Below, piece after piece: positions 20,641 to 30,734 of a stretch of DNA of 64,000 bases. This stretch comes from Lucinisca nassula (Eukaryota > Mollusca > Bivalvia > Lucinida > Lucinidae), in contig OY757015.1 of the NCBI GenBank assembly GCA_963580285.1, positions 147,930,082 through 147,994,081 of the forward strand, written 5' to 3'. Positions within the stretch are counted from its first letter, which is position 1, and each line of letters begins with the position of its first letter. The position numbers and the translations under genes are program-made. The notes under the pieces were generated by a model. It had not been told where the DNA came from. It did not search any database and saw only the letters and a program-made list of their open reading frames with translations.

Positions 20641-20874
20641 AGGGTTATTCTATTATTTGACGTTTTGACCTACTTTTTGACCCGACATGACCCATATTCA
20701 AACCCTACCAAGATATTGCCATGATAATCATTCTGATCATGATTGGACTAAACATGTGGCCTCTAGAGTGTAAACAAGACAAGTTTAGGGACAACGGACG
20801 ACGCACGACGACGCCGGGACATCTTACAGTCACAAAAGCTCACCATGACCATCGGTCAGGTGAGCTAAAAATCT

Positions 20875-21350
20875 AAGCTCTCGGTCTTATGGTTTCCGAG
20901 AAGAAGGTGTTTGAACTTTATTCCAGTATAAGTCAATAGGAGCTAATGAGCCCTGGGGCGTGGCCAGTTTGTCCCAAAGGGCATCATAAGTTTGGCAGGA
21001 TTTATGTAGGCGACCATTTTATGTTGCTATATACTAAATATCTAAGGTCTGTACTTCATGGTTTCAGAGAAGAAGATTTTGAAACTTTTTTTTTTCCATT
21101 ATAAGTTTATTGAAGTTAAGGGGCCACAGGATTTGGCCAATTTGGATCCTAGGGGCATGATTGGTAGGATTCATGTAGGCGACTACTCGACGTTGCTACA
21201 TGCTAAATACCTAAGCTCTTGGCCTTATGGTTTCTGGGAAGAACAGTTTTGATTTTTTTTTAAAATTAAAGTTTTTGTTTTCCATTTTAAGTCTACGATA
21301 GCTACTAGGCCCATGGGCGTAGCCAATTTTGACCCAAGGGGCACTGGCAA
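20875..21350. repeat. ~175-bp tandem repeat, three units
   Basis: Units share CTAAGCTCT-GG-CTTATGGTTTC, GAGAAGAA and GTGGCCA-TTTG-CC-AGGGGCAT. It starts directly after a GCTCACC...GGTGAGC repeat end (20845-20872). Confidence 0.7.
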
Positions 21351-21439
21351 CACTGTATCATTTCGCTATCGTACAAGCCCCTATAGTAGCAGAATATATT
21401 TTCTTTCAGTGTAATTTGTTTCGTTTTCTTCCAGTTTGT

Positions 21440-21645
21440 ATTGATACATTATTTTTCTTACTTCTAGTCAAAACACATATTGTGGGTCCTTATTAGAGCC
21501 GCCTCGCCGAGGCGGTTTTAACGAGTTCCTACAATTTTATGTTTTGAGCAGGAGTATGAAAGATATCAAAATTTAGTATCTGAAAACTTCCACTTTTTGG
21601 TGGTAAAAGTTTCACAATATGTGTTATATAAACGTGCATGTCAAA
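21440..21645. mobile_element. PAL-A element, degenerate
   Basis: Core TTGTGGGTCCTTATTAGAGC-CGCCTCGCCGAGGCGG with mutated mirror; TTTTTGGTGGTAAAAGTTTC-ACAAT at the right matches PAL-A flanking sequence. Confidence 0.65.
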
Positions 21646-21922
21646 ATTCAAATTCTGTAAATATGAGCCAGTCCATGTTGTAATGATTAATCTTTCTTTA
21701 ATATGGGTCACATAGGAAAATAGGAAACTCTTTATGCATGATCAGTACGTGGTATTTGAGCAGATCTTCGCAAAGACAGATTTTCTCATGGTGTGGTTCA
21801 TTATACAATTGTGTTTGTATAAAGGCGTGTGGAGACCCCCGGGGGCTGTCATTTTGACCGCATATCTATTGTAATACTTTTGAAAGATATTATAATCCCA
21901 TTGCTGACATTTATTAATTCAA

Positions 21923-22153
21923 CCCTTGAAGTGCTAAGAAAAACTGCATCTGTAAATGTCGTCCGCGTATCTCATCTATTTCACATTTTTGCAGTCTAAA
22001 AGAATGTTTAGGCATACAAGCAAACAGTGTGGACCCCGATCGGATTGTTCCCAACAGTTTGATCTGGATCCACACTGTTTACAACAATGACTTTTAATGT
22101 AATCAGCACACAGCAACTCACATGACAATTGTGGTGATTGGCATCTTAAGGGG
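21923..22153. mobile_element. TTAA-type MITE with central hairpin
   Basis: Right edge AAGGGG|TTAA (22154-22157); left edge TCAA|CCCTTGAAGTGC, one base from TTAA. The central hairpin (22019-22084) is GCAAACAGTGTGGACCCCGA with GATCTGGATCCACACTGTTT. It has the same plan as 37696, 47958, 50282 and 51231. Confidence 0.65.
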
Positions 22154-22317
22154 TTAAAACAGTCGAGAAAAATATAATGGCACAACGAGTGAATATTGCC
22201 CCTACAAATTAAAACAAAGGTTTTAAATTTTCAGTGAAAATTGATATCACTCAGTATATGCAGCCCATACATTATTTTTTAAAAAATGGTTTTCTGCATT
22301 CTATTCACAAATTCATA

Positions 22318-22575
22318 ACAAACACTGCAGATCCTGATCAGATGACTTCCTGTTCTGAATCGACATTGTTTGTAAAGGAAGCGTTTGTCTTAAAAAAGCA
22401 TTATAAGTGTTAAAAACCACAACAATAACAATTATTTTAGCCACGCCCATTGCAGAATATCAAAGAATAACATTACTCCATTTACTGTATTTATTCAGTT
22501 CACTTATTCATGACAAACACTGTAGATCCTGATCAGATGGCTTCCTGATCTGAATATATATTGTTTGCAAAGGTA
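22318..22575. repeat. Two decayed CAAACACTGTAGATCC hairpins
   Basis: 22318-22378 and 22512-22575 share CTGATCAGATG-CTTCCTG and end TTGTTTG-AAAGG; arms are partly degraded. Confidence 0.55.
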
Positions 22576-22702
22576 GGGTTGGCTTGTCCAGCATGATAAT
22601 GGTTAAATAGCACACCACGCCCGTTCATTTTATAGTGAGTGTTTGCCACTACGTTGCATCGACGTTACTTAGACGTTACCGGCACATTGAGTGCCTGGTG
22701 TA

Positions 22703-22935
22703 CACCATGCAGCGCATTCTATTTCTCCAAGCCCCGATGGGCGGGGGCGGGTCATTTTTTTTTTTTTTTAATTGAGGTTAAACGTCCCCGTCAACACCAT
22801 TTAGGTCATTTTAAAGGTGCTGCTTCCAATTTTGAGGGACTTTTACTCAGCGACATTGAGATGAAGCGACAACTCAAGTCCTGCCGACCAATGAAACCAA
22901 AAGGCTTATATGCATTGGACGGTCTCATTCAGTGA
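22703..22935 (-). mobile_element. Two S1 fragments, minus strand
   Basis: 22703-22755 is the reversed S1 5' end (CAAGCCCCGATGGGCGGGGG). After a T tract, 22770-22935 is a reversed S1 3' part (GAGGTTAAACGTCCCCGTCA). The order suggests a head-to-tail pair with most of the first copy lost. Confidence 0.65.
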
Positions 22936-23339
22936 GTACTTTTGTGTCCTTTCCCTAAGAAAGGGGGGAAAGAGATAGAAGAGATAGCAGAGATGAAAAT
23001 GAGAGACGGAGGAGTAAGAGGAAAACGAATGGAAGTGTAGAAACAGAAGAAATAACATCAGAAGAAGAAATAACATCATCCCCTCTCTACCACTATCTTA
23101 ACCAACTGTAAGCCAATATCAGATGGACGCCCAAGTGACGCAAGACAGACGTCACCTTTGTCTCACCCCCAACCGCCTGCCCCCACTCCCCACAAACCTC
23201 CCATGGGCTTTACAAATTAGATATTTTATTTAAATAAGCAGATAACATTGCTAAACAGTGAAACAAAAATGGAAACAATATGTGATTTAAAACTATACTT
23301 GTCATATGTTCACACAAAATATAGACTCTATATAGCCAT

Positions 23340-23624
23340 TTTATAGTCCCCGGCCATCGCGGCTTGGAGAAATAGATTGGCCGCATGATGCTTCCACCCA
23401 GAGCAGAAACTGCCTGCACATGAGTACTGGTAAACCGTTTAGAAGAGCTAAGCCTGCTAAGTCCAAGTGGTGCGAGTCGGTGCGTCCTAGGCCCTATAGG
23501 TGTCATAGGCTTGAGATGTCTTTACGCCTCAGTCTGTGGAAAAAGTCAAACAAAAATGGAAGTAACGTCTCTAAAATGTCCTAAATAGCGTCCCAGAGCA
23601 CGTAAAACATCAAATCAAACAAAC
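23340..23624 (+). mobile_element. S1 element with 8-bp TSD
   Basis: Runs from the CCCCGGCCATCGCGGCTTGG region to CATCAAATCAAACAAAC, flanked by ATAGCCAT at 23332-23339 and 23625-23632. Confidence 0.75.
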
Positions 23625-23634
23625 ATAGCCATAC

Positions 23635-23698
23635 CGGTGAGAGTCTTAATGATTAAGAGTCAGGGCTCTAATTAACTACTAGGCCGCAGAGGCCCTTT
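23635..23698 (-). repeat. tRNA-SINE (S2) head fragment
   Basis: Minus strand reads GGGCCTCTGCGGCCTAGTAG...TAATCATTAAGACTCTCACC, matching the head of the S2 SINE at 36476-36721. Confidence 0.6.
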
Positions 23699-23751
23699 CC
23701 ATTTCAAAATATCTTGAACATCTCCAGGTGGCCTTTCTAACGCCAATAGAA

Positions 23752-23982
23752 TGACTGCAAATAGCCATTTTAGCATTTTCTGGCTATTTGCAGTTGACTG
23801 CAAATAGCCATTTTAACGTTTTTTTGGCTATTTGCAGTTGACTGCAAATAGCCATTTCAACGTTTTCTGGCTATTTGCAGTTGACTGCAAATAGCCATTT
23901 TAACGTTTTTCGGCTATTTGCAGTTGACTGCAAATAGCCATTTCAACGTTTTTTGGCTATTTGCAGTTGACTGCAAATAGCC
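23752..23982. repeat. ~43-bp palindromic satellite (array 2), in a lectin intron
   Basis: Five to six units of GGCTATTTGCAGTTGACTGC + AAATAGCC with ATTTTAACGTTTTTT spacers, reverse complement of the array at 19470-19610. It ends 54 bp from the splice donor of the C-type lectin exon. Confidence 0.9.
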
Positions 23983-24036
23983 ACTCCGAAAAATAAAATA
24001 AATTTAATTGATTTTGAAGTAGAAACATGAACTTAC

Positions 24037-24393
24037 CCAAATCATAACAGTGATACATGGCTTCGTACCACGTCATGGCTTGGTCTACAAAAAGATAGCA
24101 AGATTGTTCGAATTCCGCCCAGTCCCCTGGACACGACACCTCGACCTCGAACGCGCAGCAGCAGTTCAGAAGCTGATTAGCTTGTCCCTTCAGTCTCTCC
24201 ATGGTCGACTGAAGATCTTCTAGCGATGAATAGAAACTTTCGGACAGCATTGTGAGTTGTTCCTCCAACGTTTGTTCCGTGCTGTTAAGTTTATGCAGAA
24301 ATCTACGCTTCCACCCCCCTCTAGCCTCAGCTTGCAAAGCAAAATTACACCCCAACAGCACGAAAAAAGCGTGGTTGCTGTAGTAGCTCTCAT
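24037..24393 (-). CDS. C-type lectin-like protein, first coding exon (partial gene)
   Basis: The minus-strand exon encodes a signal-peptide-like start, a helical linker rich in E, Q, L and S (LNSTEQTLEEQL..LSESFYSSLEDLQSTMERL, likely a short coiled coil), and then the beginning of a C-type lectin domain: CPGDWAEFEQSCYLFVDQ followed by TWYEAMYHCYDLG. These match the C--W--F--SCY-F and W--A---C---G blocks of the fold. The exon ends at a consensus donor (GTAAGT, 24036-24031). The rest of the domain (WIG, Ca-binding loops, last cysteines) is not found in the window, so it must lie beyond a long intron or be lost. ATG at 24393-24391 starts MRATTATTLF; the frame then shifts by one base at a T6 run (24368-24363). 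One more T would join it to FVLLGCNFALQAEA, an excellent signal peptide. This is either a true lesion or a homopolymer error. Expected role: a secreted carbohydrate-binding or immune protein. Confidence 0.72.
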
Positions 24394-24569
24394 TCTGTTA
24401 TCACAAGTTTTGTCAGAACTTCTTGAAGTGCTCAGAACATTTGGTTAAATCTTTACAATTTGCCGTAAATAAATATGCACCTTCTCGCCCACGTTCTCTT
24501 CTGTTTATTACGTACTATTACAAAAAGACAGCTTATGTAACAGCTTTGGACATCATGTTCAAAATACAC

Positions 24570-24848
24570 CATTACGCAAACACGCCTATACAAATACATT
24601 ACCACCTTATCGCCGAAAAAATGAAAATTTTATGATGAAAAATTGTGATATTTTTCTTATTTCTGCTCAAAATATAGTTTGTGGGCACTCGTTAGAACCG
24701 CCTCATCGAGGCGGTTCTAACGAGTACCCACGATCTATATTTTAGAGCAGAAATAAGAAAAATAAGGTATACCCCCGGAAACCCCAGTTTTACTATATAA
24801 AAGTGGGGTTCAAGGGGGTCAAAATTATATAGGCGTGTTTTCGTGATG
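24570..24848. mobile_element. PAL-A element, complete
   Basis: CATTACGCAAACACGCCTAT to TAGGCGTGTTTTCGTGATG with an intact core palindrome (GTGGGCACTCGTTAGAACCG, GAGGCGGTTCTAACGAGTAC). One of the best-preserved copies. Confidence 0.88.
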
Positions 24849-24944
24849 CGTTCAATAATCTAGAAACAACGGAAGTCAACTTTTTCTTTTCTAACATGCT
24901 TTTCACAGAGGATCTTACATGAGTGTTCAAGTACTATTGAATTT

Positions 24945-25028
24945 ATTAAACGAGTTGAGGACAAGGGATAAAATGCGAGGCTTTGCCGAGCATTTTATCC
25001 CTTTTCCTCAACGCGTTCAAACAGAAGT
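24945..25028. repeat. Foldback hairpin, AACGAGTTGAGGA arms
   Basis: TTAAACGAGTTGAGGACAAG + GGATAAAATGC mirrors GCATTTTATCCC + TTTTCCTCAACGCGTT around GAGGCTTTGCCGA. Confidence 0.75.
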
Positions 25029-25664
25029 ACCGAATTGCAGCACGGTACTCAACTTTTGACGAAAAGCTGCTCCATGTTTGACGTTCAATATCTTATGAGT
25101 GAATGACACGAGTAGGGTGCAATTTTGCCCTCATACCTAAAACATGTATCGAAACAAGGCATGCAAATCTTGGTTGTCTCTGTCAATTGGAAATGTGATA
25201 GGCTGGTTACTTATTGACTTGCCCTCGTTTCAACGCAATGGGAAACACAACAATGTGTGATAAAGATATTTTTTATATTCTCTGAAAATGACTTATGAAA
25301 ATTGTGATACATTTCTTATTCCTGAACAGATTGCAAGTGCTCGTTTAACGTCTGGGTGGGGCGTTGCCAACAAGTACTCAGAAACTATTGTTTGACCTTA
25401 CAAGAGAAAATAAAATATGCCCTTGCAAACTTAATAATATAATCGCATCAGTAAATGACTAGATACACATGTACCCTCTTTTGATTGGCTAACACGAATA
25501 AATTTGAGTTCTTTGTATCCTCACGAAAACACATCTATATCATTTTGACCCCTCAAACCACACTTTTATGTAGTAAAACTAGAGTTTACAGGGATAAACC
25601 TTTTTTCTTAGTTCTGCTCTAAAATAAAGATTGTGGGTACTTGTAATAAACCGTCTTGATGAGG

Positions 25665-26024
25665 CCGTGTGGCGGCCGTAAAACGTCTCCCCGTACATCA
25701 ACCATAGTGCAGTTTATATTTTACTTTTGGTCCTTTGAGATCAGCGTGAATATTCTGAGAAATCAGAAATAAATTATTGGTTTAGACTCATATTCTAGAC
25801 AGGTTTTTAATTATTTCGACCCCATTTTGATTTAAATCAGTCTTTGTATCGATTGCCTTTTCGAAATTCGCAAAATTGCAGTACGTTTCCTCTGGCTTTC
25901 TTTGCCGGATCATTACAGGGTCACTGATGAGGCTTTATTAGCCGAAACTACGTAGTATGACCCATTTTCTTTCTTATGAATGTTTTCATTGCTCTTAAAG
26001 GAACTCATTTTTGATTTTTTATTT
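25665..26024 (+). mobile_element. Solo retrozyme monomer (~360 bp), inserted in PAL-A
   Basis: A circularly permuted single unit of the 900-2200 family. It starts CCGTGTGGCGGCCGTAAAAC, runs through the hammerhead and ends TTTGATTTTTTATTT, lacking only ~23 bp of the array unit (GCCTTCACTGCAGCTGGTGT region). A permuted monomer in a foreign element is what insertion of a circular RNA copy would leave. No TSD can be defined because the host palindrome is mutated at the junction. Confidence 0.82.
25918..25963 (+). ncRNA. Type I hammerhead ribozyme, best-preserved copy
   Basis: Stem I GGGTCA/TGACCC is perfect; core CTGATGA (25924-25930), stem II GGCT-TTATT-AGCC, GAAA, stem III ACT(ACGT)AGT. Cleavage triplet GTA, predicted cut after 25957. 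All conserved core positions are present. Confidence 0.85.
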
Positions 26025-26179
26025 TCTAACGTTAGCCCACAATCTATAGTTTTAGCAGAAATGAAAAAAAAAAAATCACGTTTTTCTCATCTTCAAATCG
26101 TCGTTGTTTTTCGGCATTATAATGTACATGCGTGTTTTCGTAATGAATATATAAAATTAAATATGTACAGAGACATGTA

Positions 26180-26385
26180 CAGTGGAATTCCGCTATTAAG
26201 ACCACCTAAAATTGAGACAAATTCTTCTCTGAAAACCTTATTTAACAGGTTTCAGTTATTCTTTCTTTGTGTTTTCGGCATACAGTGTCCACTGGTCAGA
26301 GACCACCATTGGGACTGTTCAAAAGTGGTCTTAAAGACCACTTTTGAACAGTTCCAAAGGTGGTCTTAATAGATGAATTTTACTC
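26180..26385 (+). mobile_element. TA-flanked MITE (CAGTAAAATTCC family)
   Basis: CAGTGGAATTCCGCTATTAA to the inverted TTAATAGATGAATTTTACTC, with TA at 26178-26179 and 26386-26387. The inner hairpin GGACTGTTCAAAAGTGGTCT is intact. Confidence 0.8.
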
Positions 26386-26398
26386 TAATTGTAATCAA

Positions 26399-26679
26399 CA
26401 ATTACGATAACTCAGCCGTGCGACATAGTGCATTTTTTAAATCTACATAATGGCTACTTTTCGGATGAAAATCCGTAATATTTTTCTTATAAATGCTCAA
26501 CACATTTAATGTGGGTGCTCGTTAGAACCGCCTCAATGAGGCGGTTCCAACGAGTACCCACAACCTATGTCTTGGAACAGAAATTAGAAAGATACTGTTT
26601 ATCCCCCGTAAACCCCAGTTTTCTCTATTTAAGTGGGGTTTAGGGGGTTTCTTTATTTCACGAACTCGTTCACGTGATG
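26399..26679. mobile_element. PAL-B element, complete
   Basis: ATTACGATAACTCAGCCGTG-CGACATAGTGCATTTTT at one end, CACGAACTCGTTCACGTGATG at the other, with an intact core. Confidence 0.82.
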
Positions 26680-26943
26680 GTAACGCTATAACTACTTTTC
26701 CTTGGAATCAAAAGATAGCTGAATGACTAATGAAAGTCTGACTCTGATACACACTTGCTAGTTCTAAATTTAAAACCTTAATTCAGGACTCAATTCTTCA
26801 AAGAGCTGTATATATATGTAATTATTGCTCCAGCACAGTTTTTATAATTAAAAAGAGGTTTAAAAAGGGTATACATTGATTTTTATTTTATATACATATG
26901 TTATATATACTGAATATTTTATTCATTTGTTATTGTTTGTAGC

Positions 26944-27206
26944 CATCACGAAAACATCTCTACAAAAATTTGACCTCCTTTAACCCCAGTTGTATATAGT
27001 AAAACTGAGGTTTGCAGGGGTATATATTACTTTTCTTATTTCTGCTCAAAACATAGATTGTGGGTACTCGTTAGAACCACCTCGTTGAGTATCCACACGC
27101 TATGTTTTGAGCAGAAATAAGAAAATATCGAAATTTTTCATCTGAAAATTTTCATTTTTCGGTGGTAAAATTTACAATGTGTTTGTATAGGCGTGTTTTC
27201 GTAACG
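26944..27206. mobile_element. PAL-A element, shortened core
   Basis: CATCACGAAAACATCTCTAC to GGCGTGTTTTCGTAACG. The core lost part of one arm (CCACCTCGTTGAGTATCCAC). Confidence 0.8.
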
Positions 27207-27441
27207 CAGAAAAAGAAACCACGCAAATAAAGACATCTTTAAAGAGTATAGCTTATAATACTGCTGTCCACATTCTGTTTTCCGACACAAAAATACAGAA
27301 TCTCGTATCAACAATCTCGCGTTTTCCGGTTCCATGTCACCCTCACTGCTGGCTCTCAGCCCCGGAATGAAAGTAGCCATGGAACCAGACGTTAGAAATG
27401 ACGCAGAGCGTAACGTTACAATTTCCAGCCTATTTACTTTG

Positions 27442-27565
<124 letters not shown>

Positions 27566-27762
27566 TATTTGAAAGCAAGAAGGTATATATCTAAATATTT
27601 TATCACTATAGTGGCTTGATCTGCTGTACAGTATCACGTCTTTTTTATGTTTTCAGATCTTATACATCACACTCGACGTTCCGCGTCTCGTGTGGTACTT
27701 TGAGCTGAAAACATTCACTCGGCGTGATTCAGTGCGGCAGAAATAATCATCATGTCAATAAT

Positions 27763-28012
27763 TTCGTGAAATGAACAACCCCTCTAAACCCTACTCTATA
27801 TAGAGAAAACTGGGGTTTACGGGGGTATACATTATTTTCCTTATTTCTGCTCCAAGACATAGGTTTTAGGTACTCGTTAGAACTGCCTCAATGAGGCGGT
27901 TCTAACGAGCACCTACAACCCATGTTTGGAGTTTTAATAAGAAAAATATCACAAAATTTCATCATTCGGAGAAATGAAAGAATGCATGTTACATGGGTAA
28001 GTTATCATAATG
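27763..28012. mobile_element. PAL-B element, left end truncated
   Basis: CGTGAAATGAACAACCCCTC, core TTTTAGGTACTCGTTAGAAC with good mirror, and a diverged right end TTATCATAATG. Confidence 0.75.
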
Positions 28013-28439
28013 TGTTAACATTGACGAATCATCATATCGTCAATATGTTGCTACAGAACGATGTGGTGTGATATAATCTTTTTGCGAAAAGATATACAAA
28101 TCCCCTTTCACGTCAATATAGAATAAAAGAGACATCTTGTGAACAGATGCGTTTTAAGATAAAAGTATTTGCTGGCGCGATTTAGACGGTGAAATAGTTC
28201 TCTCTCGTATATGCTGACGCGGTTTCGACGGTGAACCATCTTAGGTATATGCAGACGCGGCTTTGGCGGTGCTTTTTCAAACTCTTTTAAAAATATGATG
28301 ATCACCAGACATCCGTTAGTCGAAATGAATGCAAAAGATATTTTTGTGTTCGGTGGACGGATGGATATGTCACCACACAATCCGTATTCCGACGGGTACT
28401 AACTGAGCATCGTTACTTACCGACTTGTTTTTATACTTG

Positions 28440-28640
28440 TATGAGGCTCTGTCTCTGGTCGGGCCCATCGGAATCTAACTGTTGGATTTCTTTTGCACCA
28501 GAATTTCAGTGGTTTCTTGCTATTGAGTCCTCACCGTTGTGAGTCTGTGGTCGCTTGATTTTTGTTTTCACGGAGATGTTGCACTTATGAGTTAGGAGGC
28601 CTTCATGCGGACTGAACAAATTGTTTGTCTATTTCCTTTT
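28440..28640 (+). repeat. R3 retroelement fragment
   Basis: TGAGGCTCTGTCTCTGGTCG, TCTAACTGTTGGATTTCTTT and GTTAGGAGGCCTTCATGCGG match R3 at 57270-57465. Confidence 0.75.
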
Positions 28641-28794
28641 CCCAAACTTGACAAAGGGTATCCGTGGCCGTCATTTCCGGTCCAACGAAGAATTAGTGGC
28701 GGCAGTTGAGGAGTGGGTCTTTAGTTCTGGGCTAGTGGCACTGGAACAGCGTTGGTCCTAGTGTATCGATCTAGAGGGCAATTACGTCGAGAAA

Positions 28795-28994
28795 AAATAT
28801 TATTTTTCTTATTTTTACACATAGACATAGGTTGTGGTACTCGTTAGAACCGCCTCAATGAGGCGGTTCTAACGAACACCCACAAACTATGTTTGCAGTA
28901 TTTATAAGAAAAATATCACGGATTTTCATCAGAAAAATGGCCAGTTTGGAGAAGTGAAAAATGCACTATGTCGCACGGGTGTGTTGTTGAAATG
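28795..28994. mobile_element. PAL-B element, left end truncated
   Basis: Core GGTTGTGGTACTCGTTAGAA-CCGCCTCAATGAGGCGG; right part has ATGCACTATGTCGCACGGGT. Confidence 0.75.
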
Positions 28995-29027
28995 GGAAGG
29001 AATAAGAACACAGCTCGACCAGTCCTC

Positions 29028-29265
29028 GAGGTTATAAAACTTTTTTCATGCTCAACTCAGCTGAGCATGAAACTTATGGTACTCATAAAATTAAAATACT
29101 AAGAAGTTGAGCGATTATTCTTTCTCAGATAGCAGAGAATGTTACGTATTTGTCCCGCTCACAAATTTTAAATTGCCAACAATTGTTGGCAATTTTAAAA
29201 TTTGTGAGCAGGACAAATTTCATGCTCAACTGAGTTGAGCATGAAAAAAGTTTTATAACCTCGGG
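29028..29265. repeat. Foldback element, CTCGAGGTTATAAAAC arms
   Basis: GAGGTTATAAAACTTTTTTC + ATGCTCAACTC at the left mirrors GAGTTGAGCATGAAAAAAG + TTTTATAACCTC at the right. Inner sub-palindromes are CTCAACTCAGCTGAGCATG and ATTTTAAATTGCC-AACAATTGTT-GGCAATTTTAAAAT. A decayed relative is at 12230. Confidence 0.75.
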
Positions 29266-29340
29266 GCCAGGACTGGAAACCCAGCGCCTTTCGCGTACCA
29301 CACCAACACGTTACCAACTGAGCTACCGAGCCACACAGTC
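29266..29340 (-). repeat. tRNA-like SINE head
   Basis: Minus strand: GTGTGGCTCGGTAGCTCAGT with A box TAGCTCAGTTGGTAACG and a decayed B box GGGTTTCCAGTCC. It directly adjoins the foldback element, which may be the body of the same SINE. Confidence 0.5.
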
Positions 29341-29342
29341 AT

Positions 29343-29607
29343 CTTACGAAAACACGACTATACAAACACATGGTACAGTTTATTTCTGAAAAAAAAAAAA
29401 AAATAGATGAAAAATTATTTCTGTTAAAAATATAGATTGAGGGTACACCTTAGAAAACCGCCTCATCGAGGCGGTTCTAACGGGTCGCGACACTCTATAT
29501 TTTAGAGCAGAAATAAGAAAAATAACGTTTACCCTCCAAACCCCAGTTTTACTATATTAAAGTGGGGTCCAATGAGGTCAAAATTATATGGGCGTGTTTC
29601 TGTGATG
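29343..29607. mobile_element. PAL-A element
   Basis: CTTACGAAAACACGACTATA to GGCGTGTTTCTGTGATG. An A15 tract lies in the left arm; the core is diverged (GAGGGTACACCTTAGAAAACC). Confidence 0.78.
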
Positions 29608-29880
29608 TTTCCATCCTGCCTAATGCGATTCGTCCCGACTCTCTAATTCCTAATCAGTCCAAGATCAAGAAATCTTTTCTACGGTCATTCTCTCCCTTCC
29701 GCTGATTCAAGAAGGGCAGTTGTCAGTTTCTGGCGAAGGCATGTGCACTGTACTGGTTAACCGCTTACGCCTGCCCACTTTTCAATGAGGTCACGGCAAC
29801 AGTGATAAACTGACCTGTGCGGATCTTTCTATGAATCGGGTAAGTGTACCGAGATATTTTTCTCCTTTTCGCAAATAGCC

Positions 29881-30166
29881 CGATTAACACGACACACACG
29901 TGCGACATAGTGCATTTTTGCAAACCTCCTAAATGGCTACCCAGTAAGCATTCTACATAAATCTACAGCGGGCCGTTAGCGGCCCGTCAGGGTAGCTGAC
30001 GGGCCGCTTACGGCCCGCTGTAGATTTATGTAGAATGCTAGCAGGGTACTTTTCTGTAGAAACCCCGTGATATTTCTCTTATTTTACTGCAAACATAGGT
30101 TTGGGGTATAGTACCCACAACTGAAATAAGAAAAATAATGTAAACCACGGACTTGTTGACGTGATG
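29881..30166. mobile_element. PAL-B element split by a TA-flanked hairpin MITE
   Basis: TGCGACATAGTGCATTTTTG-CAAACC at the left and CGGACTTGTTGACGTGATG at the right. The core is mostly deleted. The conserved AAATGGCTACTTTTCTG is interrupted after AAATGGCTA. Confidence 0.8.
29940..30046. mobile_element. 107-bp near-perfect hairpin MITE (nested, TA duplication)
   Basis: CCCAGTAAGCATTCTACATA to the mirror TATGTAGAATGCTAGCAGGG. Arms of ~48 bp pair almost perfectly (CAGCGGGCCG-TAGCGGCCCGTCAG / CTGACGGGCCGC-TACGGCCCGCTG) around a short loop. It is flanked by TA (29938-29939, 30047-30048); the empty site is AAATGGCTACTTTTCTG in other PAL-B copies. Ends resemble the CCCAGCAGGCA MITE at 14832. Confidence 0.88.
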
Positions 30167-30419
30167 CGCAGAACGATACAAGTCCTTGCCTGTATAGTAT
30201 TGAGATTTTGTAAGCTGTGATCTGTGCACAGGATGATAATTATGGCTGAAGTTTTACAATGAGGGCCCTGGCCGGACGACTTTGCGGAGACTCATCGGGG
30301 TCTGCTTCATTTTGCCAGTGCCCCGTTTTGGGGTTTCCCTTCAGAAATGGGCGAATGCAACAGCGGCAGTTGTAGAATGAATATATTGCAAACTATATTT
30401 CTACTACTCTGATCTGTGT

Positions 30420-30734
30420 ATCCCCCGCCCATCGGGCTTGCAGAATTGCAGAAGTAGATTGGGCTGCATGATGCTTTCACGCAGTGCTGAAACCGACCGC
30501 GCACATGAGTACTGGTAAACTGCTTAGAAGGTCTTAGCCTGCCCAGGCAAAGTGGTGCGAGTCGAACCGTCCTTGCATATGAAACCTTTTGGTTTCATTG
30601 GGTGGCAGGGCCTGAGAGGTCATTTCATCTCGATGTCGGGTAAGTCCCTAAAAATTGGAAACAACGTCACCAAAATGACCTAAATAGTGTTGACGGGGAC
30701 GTTAATCAATCAATCAATCACTCAATCAATCAGT
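30420..30734 (+). mobile_element. S1 element with (ATCA)n tail and 13-bp TSD
   Basis: Flanked by CTCTGATCTGTGT (30407-30419) and CTCTAATCTGTGT (30735-30747), 12/13 matching. The tail is an ATCA repeat rather than CAAA. Confidence 0.8.

Larger units (their letters stand above)
25519..26145. mobile_element. PAL-A element split by a single retrozyme monomer
   Basis: The left part (25519-25664) runs from CCTCACGAAAACACATC to GATGAGG at the palindrome centre. The right part (26025-26145) resumes TCTAACGTTAGCCCACAATC and ends GCGTGTTTTCGTAATG. The interruption falls in the loop/arm junction of the palindrome. Confidence 0.85.
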
